DNA from: Bacteroidales bacterium
GTDB taxonomy: Bacteria; Bacteroidota; Bacteroidia; Bacteroidales; UBA932
DNA: 64,000 nt
Assembly (NCBI GenBank): GCA_024401745.1
Contig: JAKSKK010000002.1
Span: 1-64,000 of the forward strand
Direction of reading: 5' to 3'
The translations under genes were made by a program, and so were the position numbers. Positions within the stretch are counted from its first letter, which is position 1; each line of letters opens with the position of its first letter. Shown here in pieces: positions 9,438 through 20,693 of this stretch. The notes under the pieces are model-generated. The model saw only the letters and a program-made list of their open reading frames with translations. It had not been told where the DNA came from and made no database searches.

Positions 9438-11755
9438 ATACTGATTTTTTGTCCTTTCGTGGTATCGAATTCGTATTCCTCACCCTGGCAGCGGACGCGC
9501 AGCTTGCCACCGAGAGTCGAGGTTACCGTAGCCTCGGTGAGCTTGCCTTCGCTCCACTTCATGTCGACGACGAATCCGCCCCTTGCGCGCAGGCCCCTCA
9601 CGCTGCCTTCCGGCCATGCAGAGGGCAGTGCGGGAAGCAGTTCCACAACGCCTGTGTGGCTCTGCAGCAGCATTTCAGCGATGCCTGCACATGCACCGAA
9701 GTTTCCGTCGATCTGGAAAGGCGGATGTGCGTCGAAGAGGTTGGGATAGGTTCTGCCCGAGTGTCCACCGTCGTACAGAGGCTTCTTGCTGCCGTACGCG
9801 TCGATGAGTGTAAGCATGTTGCTCAGGATCTTGAAGGCGTGGTCGCCGTCTTTCATCCTTGCCCAGAAGTTGGTCTTCCAGCCAAGGCTCCAGCCGGTGG
9901 CCATGTCGCCGCGCTGCAGGAGTGTGTTCCTTGCACCCTCGAAGAGCTCCGGGGTGAGCACGGGGTCTATCTGGTTTGACGGATACAGGCCGTACAGATG
10001 CGAGATGTGCCTGTGCTCGTCGGTGGGGTCGTCCCAGTCCTCGATCCACTCCTGAAGCTGGCCGTGCTTGCCTACCTTCATGGGAGGAAGCTTGGCTATC
10101 GCCGCCTCTGTCTCAGCCTGGAAGTCATTGTCCACGCCGAGTATCTTCGCAGCCTCGAGTGCGCTTGAGAGTGCGTCGAAGGCTATCTGGTTGTCCATTG
10201 TGCATCCGGCGGTGACCGATGTTTCCTTCCCCATTCCGCCATGCTCGGGGCTGACAGAAGGAACCACTACGAGGTAGCCGTGAGGGTCCTCCTGCATGTA
10301 GTCGAGGTAGAATTCGGCAGCGCCCTTGAGAACAGGGTACCACTCCTTGAGGAAGGCCTCGTCGGGTGAATACAGGTAGTGCTGCCAGATATGTGTTGCG
10401 AGCCATGCACCGCCGTTGGGGAACATTCCCCAGAAGGCTCCGTCAACCGGGCCGCTTATGCGCCATAGGTCGGTGTTGTGGTGGGCTACCCAGCCGCGGC
10501 AGTCATACATCTTCCTGGCCGTCTCGGCACCGGTGACGCTGAGGTCGCGGACCATCTCGAAGAGAGGCTCCACGCACTCGGTCAGGCCGCATACCTCTGC
10601 AGGCCAGTAGTTCATCTCGGTGTTGATGTTGATGGTGTACTTGCTGTCCCAGGGGGCCATGAACTCGTTGTTCCATATACCCTGCAGGTTTGCGGGCTGT
10701 CCGCCGGGCTGCGAGCTGCTGATGAGCAGGTACTTGCCGTAGTTGAACATCAGCTCGACCATTCCCATGTCGTCGCTGCCGGTGAACTTGTCGAGGCGCT
10801 GGTCGGTGGGGAGTGCGGCGTTGCCGCCTGCAGGCAGATTGATGGCGCTGCGGCCATACTGCTCATAGTATGCGTTCACGTGACGCTCGCGCAGAGTCCT
10901 GTAGGACATCTTGGCTGCGGCCGCAAGGCGCGCGGCGTTGATGGCGTCAGGGTCACCGCTCACGTCGTGGTAGTTCACGTAATTGGTTGCAGCAGAGATC
11001 AGTACGGTTGAATTACTGCTGCCGGTCACCTTGATGGTGCCGCCATCTGCCTCGGCCTTGCCGTCGCCTTTCACCATGACGGCGATCTTGGCTGTCAGGG
11101 CCGGAGCTATGCCTTCGTGCTCCACTCCCTGCACGGCGGCTATGAGTGTGCTGCCATCGGCAGTTGTCTCGAACTGGAGGTCAGAGGCGAAGGATATCTT
11201 GAAATCAGAGGGCTTGCTGCTGCCGAGCTTCATGACAACAACCTTTTCGGGGAGCGATGCGAACACCTCGCGAGAGTACTCCACTCCGTCGGCAGTGAAG
11301 CTGCTCTGAGCCACTGCGCTGCGGAGGTCGAGGCTGCGCCTGAAGTTCTGCTCCTCTCCGATTCCGTCAAAATCGATGAACACGCTGCCGGCGTCCAGAT
11401 AGCGCATTCCGTGCGGACCTACGATGAAGTCCTGGTTGATGATGTCTTCGGCTTCCTCTTCCTTTCCGGCGAAGATGAGCTGACGGACTTCGTCAAGCCT
11501 TGCGAGGGAACGGTCGCTGTTGTTGCTGTGAGGGCCGCCGCTCCAGAAGGTCTCTTCGTTGAGCTGAATCTCCTCGCGTGCCGTGCCGCCATAGACCATT
11601 GCGCCTATGTTGGAGTTTCCGATGGGCAGACCTTCCAGCCAGGCTGTGGCAGGGTAGTCGTACCAGAGCATTTCATTGGGCCCGGCCTGTTCCTGTGTCT
11701 TGGTGCAGGCCGCCAATGCTGCAATCATTGTCAGAAGAATAATTGTTCTTTTCAT
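9434..11755 (-). CDS. GH95 alpha-L-fucosidase/alpha-L-galactosidase
   Basis: Lipoprotein of 773 residues (signal ending LAAC). The N-terminal GH95 domain opens with [15 protein letters not shown] and [15 protein letters not shown]. The catalytic (alpha/alpha)6 barrel carries [22 protein letters not shown] and FQIDGNFG, which hold the conserved Asn, acid-region and Asp residues. GH95 enzymes invert alpha-L-fucosides or alpha-L-galactosides. In a Bacteroides ovatus xylan locus a GH95 member acts on L-galactose caps of complex glucuronoarabinoxylan, and the neighbours here favour that role. Specificity cannot be settled from the residues I can align by eye. Confidence 0.88.
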   Translation of the reverse strand: MKRTIILLTMIAALAACTKTQEQAGPNEMLWYDYPATAWLEGLPIGNSNIGAMVYGGTAREEIQLNEETFWSGGPHSNNSDRSLARLDEVRQLIFAGKEEEAEDIINQDFIVGPHGMRYLDAGSVFIDFDGIGEEQNFRRSLDLRSAVAQSSFTADGVEYSREVFASLPEKVVVMKLGSSKPSDFKISFASDLQFETTADGSTLIAAVQGVEHEGIAPALTAKIAVMVKGDGKAEADGGTIKVTGSSNSTVLISAATNYVNYHDVSGDPDAINAARLAAAAKMSYRTLRERHVNAYYEQYGRSAINLPAGGNAALPTDQRLDKFTGSDDMGMVELMFNYGKYLLISSSQPGGQPANLQGIWNNEFMAPWDSKYTININTEMNYWPAEVCGLTECVEPLFEMVRDLSVTGAETARKMYDCRGWVAHHNTDLWRISGPVDGAFWGMFPNGGAWLATHIWQHYLYSPDEAFLKEWYPVLKGAAEFYLDYMQEDPHGYLVVVPSVSPEHGGMGKETSVTAGCTMDNQIAFDALSSALEAAKILGVDNDFQAETEAAIAKLPPMKVGKHGQLQEWIEDWDDPTDEHRHISHLYGLYPSNQIDPVLTPELFEGARNTLLQRGDMATGWSLGWKTNFWARMKDGDHAFKILSNMLTLIDAYGSKKPLYDGGHSGRTYPNLFDAHPPFQIDGNFGACAGIAEMLLQSHTGVVELLPALPSAWPEGSVRGLRARGGFVVDMKWSEGKLTEATVTSTLGGKLRVRCQGEEYEFDTTKGQKISI

Positions 11756-11761
11756 AATAAG

Positions 11762-13681
11762 TTAGTTGAATAGTATGTAGGTCTTTGTTTTTCCGTTGTA
11801 TGTGCACTTGACGGTCACCTTGCCGGGAGCTGAATGGAGGTCGATGTCCACGGGCGTCTCCGAGTCGGTCTGGACGTCCACCTTCGCTCCGTCAGGAAGT
11901 GCGCCGTGCATCTCGTAAATGTCCTGTGACACGTATCCGTTCTCGTTGGTGGATCTTGTGGGAATCTCAGGCAGTTCTACTGCCTTACCGTTCACCAGGA
12001 TGCTGACAGAGGGCACCGGAGGTATCTGCATGTCGTCGATTCCGCGTGTGAAGCCGAAGCCCTGCACGTCCAGAAGGGCATCCTTGCCGCGCGCAATCAG
12101 GTAGATCGCATGCTTGCGGTCAAGCTTGTCGGCAATCTTGCCAACGCCTTCGCTGAACTTTGTCGCCGTCTGCCTTGAGCCGGCGGGAACGTTGAACCTG
12201 CAGAGCACGGTTCCGTTGTGAGGGTCGTCGAGCCTTACCTCCATGCTGAAGGCCTTGTCGGTCCTAGGAGTGAGGAAGAGGTTGAATACCGAGTGGTTGC
12301 GCCTGCGGGTCTGATTGAAGTCAAAGTACTTGTAGCCAAGTATCTCACCGTCCTGCATGCCCTTGACGTCCATGGCGTTGGCCCATACGTCCCAGGAGTC
12401 TGACTGGGTCTGGGTGTTGCTCATGAAGCAGGCATAGCCGGCGCTGTAGTACCTGTAGGGGTCGAGGCCGTAGATGCTGAAGCCCTCTGAAGTCACTTCC
12501 GCACCCTTGTACTCGTTGCCGTCTTTATCCTTGACGGTGAAGCTGCCCTTGTACGGGTCGAACGCAGTGATGCGCACCTCGCCACCGTCGGCAACGGCCT
12601 TCTCGTCCCAGCTGATGCTCACGGGAGCGACCATTGGCTGGCGGGCGAAGCCGAATCCTCTCGGTGCCCTGTGGTAGAACACGTACCACTGGCCCTTCAC
12701 GCACTGTAGGCTTCCGTGGGTGTTGTGCCCTGAGTAGGACACTCCCATGGTACCGTCTTCGTTCAGCACGGGTCCGCGGGCGTCAACCAGCACGCCGCCG
12801 CTCTTCCAGGGCCCCATGGGGCTGTCGGAGAATGCATAGCGCAGGGTGGCGTTGGAGCTCTCGAGGCCGTAGTCGGGGCCTGAGTGCCCGCTGAACACCC
12901 AAACGTACTTGTTGCCCACCTGACGGATCGACGAAGCCTCGAAGAAGTTGAACCTGCCCACGTCCTCGCCTTCGTAGATGGCATATTTAGCGTCAGGGAT
13001 CTTGTGCACGATTCCGTAGCGGAAGCTTGCCGGGATGAAGTAGGGGACTATCTCGGTCCCCGGGCGGGCCGACCACATGGTGTTCTGGTCGAGCTGCGCT
13101 GCGCTAGAGCGTTGGAATCCCCAGTAGCCGTAAGCGCGGAAGCCTGTCTTGTAATCAGGATCGCCGGGATCGGTGACAGGCTCCACGAATACGGATGGGT
13201 CGAAGCCGAAGATGCTGCCTTCCACGGTCCTGCGTCCGTCCTCGGTGAGGTTGAGCGGGGTGAAGGGTCCGTCGGGGCGTGAGCCCTTGCAGACCATGGC
13301 CTCCCTGCCCCAGCCACGTGAGTGCGGATACAGGTAGTAGACCTTCTCGCCGTTGCCGGCAGGCACTTCGACAAGGTCAGGGGCGAACATCACATCCCAC
13401 TGACCGTCAATCTTATAGGTGAAGATGGCACCTTCATCCCTCCAGTCCGACAGGTCCTCCACCGGTGCTGACCAGGCGTGGATGTCGGGGCCGCAGTAGT
13501 CCTTGAAGCGCACGTCGTGCGATCCGATGATGTACACCCTCTGCCTGCCGGGGTTGTCGGGGTCGTCGAACACGCGGGGTTCTCCGTCGGGGAGGTGCTC
13601 CCAGAGCGGTAGATAGGGGTTCTGTGCGCCTGCGCAGATGCAGAGCAGGACTGCTGCTGAAAGTGAAAGTGCTCTTCTCAT
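11762..13681 (-). CDS. GH43 glycoside hydrolase with C-terminal beta-sandwich module
   Basis: Secreted protein of 639 residues. The chosen start (13681) gives MRRALSLSAAVLL and a signal cut after CAGAQ; a longer frame from 13780 runs into the preceding esterase gene. The five-bladed GH43 domain spans about 25-360, with GSHD near the start, GFDPSVFV (pKa-modulating Asp) and FFEASSIR (likely acid Glu). The rest includes a CBM6-like region ending in VQGFGFTRG, then a short Ig-like tail. Substrate is likely arabinofuranosyl or xylosyl links in arabinoxylan; subfamily not assigned. It is packed tightly between the double esterase (4 bases) and GH95 (6 bases) genes. Confidence 0.82.
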   Translation of the reverse strand: MRRALSLSAAVLLCICAGAQNPYLPLWEHLPDGEPRVFDDPDNPGRQRVYIIGSHDVRFKDYCGPDIHAWSAPVEDLSDWRDEGAIFTYKIDGQWDVMFAPDLVEVPAGNGEKVYYLYPHSRGWGREAMVCKGSRPDGPFTPLNLTEDGRRTVEGSIFGFDPSVFVEPVTDPGDPDYKTGFRAYGYWGFQRSSAAQLDQNTMWSARPGTEIVPYFIPASFRYGIVHKIPDAKYAIYEGEDVGRFNFFEASSIRQVGNKYVWVFSGHSGPDYGLESSNATLRYAFSDSPMGPWKSGGVLVDARGPVLNEDGTMGVSYSGHNTHGSLQCVKGQWYVFYHRAPRGFGFARQPMVAPVSISWDEKAVADGGEVRITAFDPYKGSFTVKDKDGNEYKGAEVTSEGFSIYGLDPYRYYSAGYACFMSNTQTQSDSWDVWANAMDVKGMQDGEILGYKYFDFNQTRRRNHSVFNLFLTPRTDKAFSMEVRLDDPHNGTVLCRFNVPAGSRQTATKFSEGVGKIADKLDRKHAIYLIARGKDALLDVQGFGFTRGIDDMQIPPVPSVSILVNGKAVELPEIPTRSTNENGYVSQDIYEMHGALPDGAKVDVQTDSETPVDIDLHSAPGKVTVKCTYNGKTKTYILFN

Positions 13682-13685
13682 GCTG

Positions 13686-15665
<1,980 letters not shown>

Positions 15666-17114
15666 TTATTTTGTCTCAACGGTCTTGAATCCCCACTTGC
15701 AGTTGTCGTTGTTGAAGTCGAATGCTGCGAGAGTAGGAGTGCAGTCGGCGATTGAAACGAGGCAGAGAGGCTCGCTGCAGCCTGGAACGGCCTTGGGCAT
15801 GATGCGGTAGGTGCCGTCGGTAAGCTGGTCGATGCGCCAGAGCTGCTCGTCAGCGCCGGTGAATTCGGGAGCTGCGATCACATCCTTGTCGGCTGTTGCG
15901 GTAAGGGTGCGGCCTGTGCCGTTGATGGTGATCTTGAACCAGGGGCCACCAAGGTAGCCGCCAGCCTCGGGAACTGCTGTGATGTCCCAGCGCTGGTGAG
16001 GACGGTTCATGTAGTCGCAGATGCGTACGCCGGTGTTGCCCTCGGGCCAGCCGGCCACTACATCCTCAAGCTTCTGATTCTCGACAACCACGATAGGCTG
16101 GTCCTTGCTCATCCACCAGCCGCGCATTGCGCCGGCCTCGCGGATGAAGTCGACCTCGAGTTCGAGGGCATAGCCTCTGCGCTCAGAGATGAGTGCGTAT
16201 GTTCCTTCCTTGAAGAGCTCGCCTGCAACGGGCCAGTCGTTGACCCAGAGGAGGGGACGGATTGCGAGGGTGCTGCGGCCGCTGAGGTCGTAGTCTGCCT
16301 CCCAGTGGAAAGATGTCTTCTCGACGCCTTCCTCGAGTATCATCCTGCCGAAGTGGCCTGCACCTACACGGCGGTTCTCGGCGAACGCAACCATCTTGCC
16401 GCCACCGTGTACCATGTCGCGGCCGACGTTGTCGATGAAGGGTCCGTTCACGCTGCGTGAGCGTCCGCACACGATGTTGTAGGTTGAGTTGGTTCCGTCG
16501 CAGCAGGTTCCGTGGGTTCCGAGCAGATAGTACCAGCCGTTATGCCAGATCATGTCGGAAGCCTCGCAGTCGATGGCCACGTTGAGGTCCTTCGCTCCTT
16601 CCTTGCGGGCACCGGTCTCGGGGTCGAGCTCAACCTGACGGATGAAGCCGAAATATGTTCCGAATGTGCACCAGAGGCGGCCTGTGGTAGGGTCGAGGAA
16701 GAGGCCGATGTCGATTGCGTCGCAGTCCTCATCGACCTTTGACTCTGCAACGACCACGGGCTCGGTATAGCCGAAGTCGGGGCTCTGGGGGTCGAGGGTC
16801 TTCGTCCACATTGTGAGGATGTTGCCAGCGTGTCCGCCACCGAGTCCGCCGCCTGTAGAGCTGAAGCCGACGAGATAGCGGTCGCCTATCTTTATTGCAT
16901 CAGGTGCTGCACCTGAATGAGGTCTGATTGCGCCTTCGTGCCAGTTCCAGCCGTCCTCGGACATGATGCCGTTCGTTCCGGTTCCGAAGGTGTAATACTT
17001 GCCGTCGCATTCCATGATGGTAGACGGGTCGTGGATGAAAGGCGTGCCCACCTGGGCGAAGGCTGCTGCCGACATGAGTGCCAGCGCGCCTATGAGTATT
17101 ATCTTCTTAGCCAT
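15666..17114 (-). CDS. GH43 glycoside hydrolase with ricin-type C-terminal domain
   Basis: Secreted protein of 482 residues with signal MAKKIILIGALALMSAAAFAQ. The GH43 propeller shows the three expected acidic positions: FIHDPSTI (base Asp), DAIDIGLFLD (modulator Asp) and DCEASDMIW (acid Glu), followed by YYLLGTHGTCC. The pattern recalls arabinanase/arabinofuranosidase members. From about residue 340 a beta-trefoil-like stretch has QxW-type repeats (HQRWDIT, EQLWRID), suggesting a ricin-like sugar-binding module. Likely job: cleaving arabinose-containing side chains. It starts 3 bases after the beta-sandwich gene ends, so it is co-transcribed. Confidence 0.83.
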   Translation of the reverse strand: MAKKIILIGALALMSAAAFAQVGTPFIHDPSTIMECDGKYYTFGTGTNGIMSEDGWNWHEGAIRPHSGAAPDAIKIGDRYLVGFSSTGGGLGGGHAGNILTMWTKTLDPQSPDFGYTEPVVVAESKVDEDCDAIDIGLFLDPTTGRLWCTFGTYFGFIRQVELDPETGARKEGAKDLNVAIDCEASDMIWHNGWYYLLGTHGTCCDGTNSTYNIVCGRSRSVNGPFIDNVGRDMVHGGGKMVAFAENRRVGAGHFGRMILEEGVEKTSFHWEADYDLSGRSTLAIRPLLWVNDWPVAGELFKEGTYALISERRGYALELEVDFIREAGAMRGWWMSKDQPIVVVENQKLEDVVAGWPEGNTGVRICDYMNRPHQRWDITAVPEAGGYLGGPWFKITINGTGRTLTATADKDVIAAPEFTGADEQLWRIDQLTDGTYRIMPKAVPGCSEPLCLVSIADCTPTLAAFDFNNDNCKWGFKTVETK

Positions 17115-17117
17115 AGC

Positions 17118-17909
17118 TTACTTGCAATAAACCTTGATGTTCTTGACCGGATTGCCGGCCTCATCTATGAACCTTACGCAGCAGTCGCTCATTCCGGGAC
17201 CGTTGATCACTGTACCCCAGATGATGTTCCTGCCTTTCTTGAGAGTGATGCGCTTCGACATGCAGTCGTCCTGTACCATGCGGCGGTCGGCTGACATGAT
17301 GAGAGCCTCCTCGCCGTTCAGCCACCACATGGATGCTCCGTTGGAGCCCACTGCGAGGCGTACGTTGGGGATGTCCTCTTCACATTCCACTACGGTTGCC
17401 ATCCAGAAGATGACTCCGTAGACGTCTTTCTTGAGGCCTGCTGCAAAGCGGAACAGCTTGACGTTGAAGAGCTTGCTCTCAACGGCATGCCACTGCAGCT
17501 TGCGGGTCTCGAACTTGGGCTCGGGAATTTCCGGGGTCTGGCCGGGCATCACCCACATGGGGCCGGCAGGAGTGATGTCGCATACGACCTTGACCTTCTT
17601 GCCGTCCTTGGGGAGCTCGCCGAGCTGGCCGGGGAAGTATTCCTTTCCGAAAACGTCGCGCAGGTAGCTGTCGGTGAAGACGGTGTTGCTGCGGTTGGGC
17701 TTTGCGATGGGTTCGAGGATCACCCAGTCACGGATGAAGCCGTCGGCATCGGGTGCCGCAACTTCAGGAGCCGGCTGGAAGTATTCTTCGAATGTGGGGG
17801 ATGTCGGGGTCTGGCCGGGAATGATGTCGGGCTGACGCATTCCACCACCGGGCTGAGCCATGGCCAGAGCGGGCACTATGAGTGCCAGAACAAGTACCTT
17901 TATTTTCAT
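17118..17909 (-). CDS. Secreted beta-sandwich protein of unknown function in the xylan operon
   Basis: Protein of 263 residues with a signal peptide (MKIKVLVLALIVPALAMAQ). The start at 17909 was preferred over 17963 because only it begins a signal and it overlaps the preceding stop by 4 bases. After a Pro/Gly-rich linker, FIRDWVILEPI begins what looks like two galactose-binding-like beta-sandwiches. The second contains MWWLNGEEALIMSADRR, LKKGRNIIWG and VRFIDEAGNPVKNIKVY, as in jelly-roll domains attached to esterases and GH2-like enzymes. No catalytic motif was recognised. It may bind carbohydrate or assist the adjacent esterases; this is inference from context. Confidence 0.7.
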   Translation of the reverse strand: MKIKVLVLALIVPALAMAQPGGGMRQPDIIPGQTPTSPTFEEYFQPAPEVAAPDADGFIRDWVILEPIAKPNRSNTVFTDSYLRDVFGKEYFPGQLGELPKDGKKVKVVCDITPAGPMWVMPGQTPEIPEPKFETRKLQWHAVESKLFNVKLFRFAAGLKKDVYGVIFWMATVVECEEDIPNVRLAVGSNGASMWWLNGEEALIMSADRRMVQDDCMSKRITLKKGRNIIWGTVINGPGMSDCCVRFIDEAGNPVKNIKVYCK

Positions 17910-20395
17910 TTCTTGAAGATTAATTTTACGAATTCGTTGAGGCTGCGGCGCCAGGTGAGCCACTCGTGCGCAGTACCTTCTGATATATATCTTGTATAGT
18001 TGATGCCGGCGTTCGTGAGCATGTTGTCAAGAGCCATTCCGCCAAGGTTCTCCTCGGTTCCGTTTGACATGAAGAGAACGGGAACTTCCTTGTTGAACTT
18101 CTCGGCATCCGTCCATACGCCGTTGTAGAGGCTTCCGATGGGCATGCCGGGGAACACGAAGATGGCACCGCTGAATGCGCCTATGCCGCTGAACAGGTCC
18201 GTGTGCTTCAGGCCGATCTCGAATGCCTGGTGGCCGCCCCATGAGAGGCCGGCGATAGCGCGGTTCTCACGGTCGGTGCATACGCGGAAGGTCTTCTCGA
18301 TGAAGGGGATGAGCTCGTCGGTCACCACGGTCTCGAAGCTTGTGCCGAAGCCGTCCATGCCCTCGCCGGGGATGGTGCCGAAGCCGTAGTCGCAGTCGCC
18401 GTTGTCCATCACGACGATCATGGGAACTGCAGCACCGGAGGCTATGTTGTTGTCCATGATGTTGGCCATGCGTCCCTGCTCGTGCCAGCCTGTCTCATTC
18501 TCGGCCATGCCGTGCTGAAGGATGAACCAGGGATAGCTCTTGCCTGAGGTCTCGTACTCTGCGGGAGTGTACACGAAGCAGCGGCGCATCTTTCCCTGAC
18601 TCTCTGACCAGTACTTGCACTCGCGCACCTGTCCGTGGGGAACTGCTGGGTCGAAGCTGTAGTAAGCGGCGGCCTCCTTGCTCTCGGGAATCTCGAGCTG
18701 GCTGAAGCTGCTGCCGCAGCCGTAGATGGTATAGACGTTGGGGTCGTTCATCTTCACGCCGTCGACAATCAGCCTGTAATAGTGGTGGCCTACGGGAAGA
18801 GGAGTGGTGGTCACCTTCCAGTTGCCCTCGGCGTCCTTTGTCATGGGGAAGACGGTGCTGCAGATGTCGGCAGCAACTTCTTTAGCCTCAGGAGCATAGA
18901 GCGAGAATGTGGCGCATCCGTCCTTGCTTACGCAGGGGTAGAAGGCTCCGGGGACGCAGTACTCTGAAGTCGTTCCCTCGGGCGGGTTGGCTGCCTTGAA
19001 CTTGCTGAATGCAGCCCAGTCGAGGTCGACGCTGCCGCTCACGAGCTCGAAGGTGAGGCACTTGACGCCAGTGATCTGGTGCTCGATGGGGAGGCTGTAC
19101 TCTGCCCAGTCGGAGTTCTTGGGAACGGTGACTTCGCCGATTGTGCGCTTGCAGACCTTCAGGCGAAGCACGCCGCCCTTTGCTGAACGCAGGCGGACGT
19201 TCATGACAGAGGGAGCGTAGAAGCCGAAGTCAACGTCTTCGAAGGTGGACTTTGACTCGGTGCCCTTCTTCTTGGGGAATGCGTAGCGGATGAACCAGCC
19301 GTCGAAGGGTTTTACCTCGTCGTGGAAGATGACGCTGGCGTTCTCGGCGGTGCTGTAGCGGTCGGCCTCGATGCGGCGCTCAGCCTTCACGAGGCCTACG
19401 CCACGCAGGGTGGGGGTAACCTCCTGGATGGTGCCGTCCTCGTTGAACGTGAGCTTGTCGATGCGGACGGAGCGGTTCTTGTCGAAGGAGGGAGAGTAGT
19501 CGTTGTGATGGTAGAAGAGGTACCATTCACCCTTGTAGTTCACGATGGAGTGGTGGTTGGTCCAGCACTTGGTGGGGGATTCCGCCATGATGATGCCCTT
19601 GAACTCGTAGGGTCCGAGAGGCTCGTCTGCCATTGCGTAAGCCAGGGTCTCGGTGCCGTCCTCCTCGCGTACCCAGGGGTAGGTGAGGTAGAACTTGCCG
19701 TCCTTCTCGAATGCGAAGGGGCCTTCCTTGAAGCCTGCGGGGAGGTTCTCGTCCAGAGCCTTGCCTGCAACCCTGAAGGGCTTCATGTCGGCAGGCATGC
19801 CGGGGCGGCGCTCCATCTCCTTGGTCTGGCCATCCTCGAGCTCGAGCATATTGTCCTTGAGCTTGGCGCCCCTCAGGCCCATTCCTGACCAGATGAGGTA
19901 TGCGTCACCGTTGCTGCACTGAAGCACGCAGGGGTCGATGCCCATCACGTCCTTGATGGGTTCCTCCTGGGGGATGAACGGTCCGGTGGGGCTGTCGGCG
20001 ACTGCCACGCCCACGTTGAATCCGCCCCTGCTGCCCTTTGCACCGTCAGGAAAGTAGAAATAGTACTTTCCGTCCTTGCATACGCAGTCTGGAGCCCACA
20101 TTGCATATCCCTCGGGGTTGCCCCAGGGAACGTCTTCCTGCTTCAGGATCACGCCGTGGTCACGCCAGTCCACGAGGTTGTCTGACGAGAACACGTGGTA
20201 GTCCTCCATGCAGAACCAGTCAAGTCCGCGAGGGTTCTTCTCGCTTCTTATGTCGTGCGACGGATAGAGGTAGACCTTACCGTCGAAGACCCTTGCCGTA
20301 GGGTCCGCAGAATACTGCCCTCTGATGACAGGGTTCTGCGCCTGCGCCGAGATTGCGCAGAGTGTGATGGCTATTAGAGTAAGTGTCTTTTTCAT
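17906..20395 (-). CDS. GH43-CBM6-CE1 multimodular arabinoxylan enzyme
   Basis: Secreted protein of 829 residues and first gene of the enzyme operon. Domain order: signal (to about 19), GH43 (about 22-335) with YSADPTARV, GIDPCVL and FKEGPFAF as the acidic triad, CBM6 (about 340-460) beginning IEADRYS and ending VDLDWAAFSKF, an E-set domain (about 475-570), and a CE1 esterase (about 590-829) with LQHGMAENE, nucleophile GLSWGG and GTAHEWLTWRRSL near the end. GH43 would remove arabinose or xylose, and CE1 feruloyl or acetyl groups, from the same polymer. Its -7 box lies only 7 bases upstream of the ATG. Confidence 0.9.
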   Translation of the reverse strand: MKKTLTLIAITLCAISAQAQNPVIRGQYSADPTARVFDGKVYLYPSHDIRSEKNPRGLDWFCMEDYHVFSSDNLVDWRDHGVILKQEDVPWGNPEGYAMWAPDCVCKDGKYYFYFPDGAKGSRGGFNVGVAVADSPTGPFIPQEEPIKDVMGIDPCVLQCSNGDAYLIWSGMGLRGAKLKDNMLELEDGQTKEMERRPGMPADMKPFRVAGKALDENLPAGFKEGPFAFEKDGKFYLTYPWVREEDGTETLAYAMADEPLGPYEFKGIIMAESPTKCWTNHHSIVNYKGEWYLFYHHNDYSPSFDKNRSVRIDKLTFNEDGTIQEVTPTLRGVGLVKAERRIEADRYSTAENASVIFHDEVKPFDGWFIRYAFPKKKGTESKSTFEDVDFGFYAPSVMNVRLRSAKGGVLRLKVCKRTIGEVTVPKNSDWAEYSLPIEHQITGVKCLTFELVSGSVDLDWAAFSKFKAANPPEGTTSEYCVPGAFYPCVSKDGCATFSLYAPEAKEVAADICSTVFPMTKDAEGNWKVTTTPLPVGHHYYRLIVDGVKMNDPNVYTIYGCGSSFSQLEIPESKEAAAYYSFDPAVPHGQVRECKYWSESQGKMRRCFVYTPAEYETSGKSYPWFILQHGMAENETGWHEQGRMANIMDNNIASGAAVPMIVVMDNGDCDYGFGTIPGEGMDGFGTSFETVVTDELIPFIEKTFRVCTDRENRAIAGLSWGGHQAFEIGLKHTDLFSGIGAFSGAIFVFPGMPIGSLYNGVWTDAEKFNKEVPVLFMSNGTEENLGGMALDNMLTNAGINYTRYISEGTAHEWLTWRRSLNEFVKLIFKK

Positions 20396-20402
20396 ACGAT
20401 AA

Positions 20403-20434
20403 CAAATTTAGTCCGCCATGTTTCAAATTCCAAT
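20403..20434 (-). promoter_or_regulatory. Promoter of the xylan enzyme operon
   Basis: On the minus strand TAAATTTG (20403-20410) matches the -7 consensus. Twenty bases further upstream ATTG (20431-20434) is one base off the -33 TTTG. The box ends 7 bases before the start codon, so the mRNA would have almost no leader. Confidence 0.6.
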
Positions 20435-20475
20435 GCGAAATGAAACACGTGCTTTCTATTTTGTTACATGGCGGA
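20412..20475. promoter_or_regulatory. Nested inverted repeats, candidate operator of the xylan locus
   Basis: Two inverted repeats share this site. The outer one has 10-bp perfect arms, TCCGCCATGT (20412-20421) and ACATGGCGGA (20466-20475). The inner one is TGTTTCA (20419-20425) with TGAAACA (20441-20447). They lie across and just upstream of the operon promoter, where a dimeric regulator could bind. No regulator gene is present in the window. Confidence 0.5.
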
Positions 20476-20520
20476 AATACATTCTTTTTATATGTGTCAT
20501 TAACTGGCACAAATAGACCA

Positions 20521-20528
20521 TACTTTTG
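20521..20528 (+). promoter_or_regulatory. -7 box upstream of mini-ORF
   Basis: TACTTTTG matches TAnnTTTG and lies 27 bases before the ATG of the 29-codon ORF. No TTTG is seen at -33 spacing. Confidence 0.5.
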
Positions 20529-20555
20529 CACCATAAACAAAAAAAGAACAATATT

Positions 20556-20645
20556 ATGGAATTCTTGGTAATCTTCGCAGTGACAACTATCGGCTCGGCC
20601 ATTCTGAACGCAGTTACAAGTTCTTCAGACAAAAAAAGGGCGTAA
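20556..20645 (+). CDS. Possible 29-residue membrane peptide
   Basis: The ORF starts MEFLVIFAVTTIGSAILNAV and ends in SSSDKKRA: one hydrophobic segment with a short charged tail, the shape of a single-pass membrane microprotein. A perfect -7 box lies 27 bases upstream and the start is preceded by A-rich sequence (AAAAAGAACAATATT). It sits alone in the 298-base gap between the divergent xylan operon and the CE15 gene. A second -7 box follows its stop codon, so it would be a separate unit or leader peptide. It is short enough to be chance; function unknown. Confidence 0.4.
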   Translation: MEFLVIFAVTTIGSAILNAVTSSSDKKRA

Positions 20646-20660
20646 GTCAGGCTTTTTTCT

Positions 20661-20668
20661 TAATTTTG
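20661..20668 (+). promoter_or_regulatory. -7 box of the CE15-menA unit
   Basis: TAATTTTG matches TAnnTTTG and lies 25 bases before the CE15 start codon. A T-rich run (20652-20659) precedes it. No -33 match. Confidence 0.55.
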
Positions 20669-20693
20669 TGGAAGCGCTTAAAACGTAACCGCA

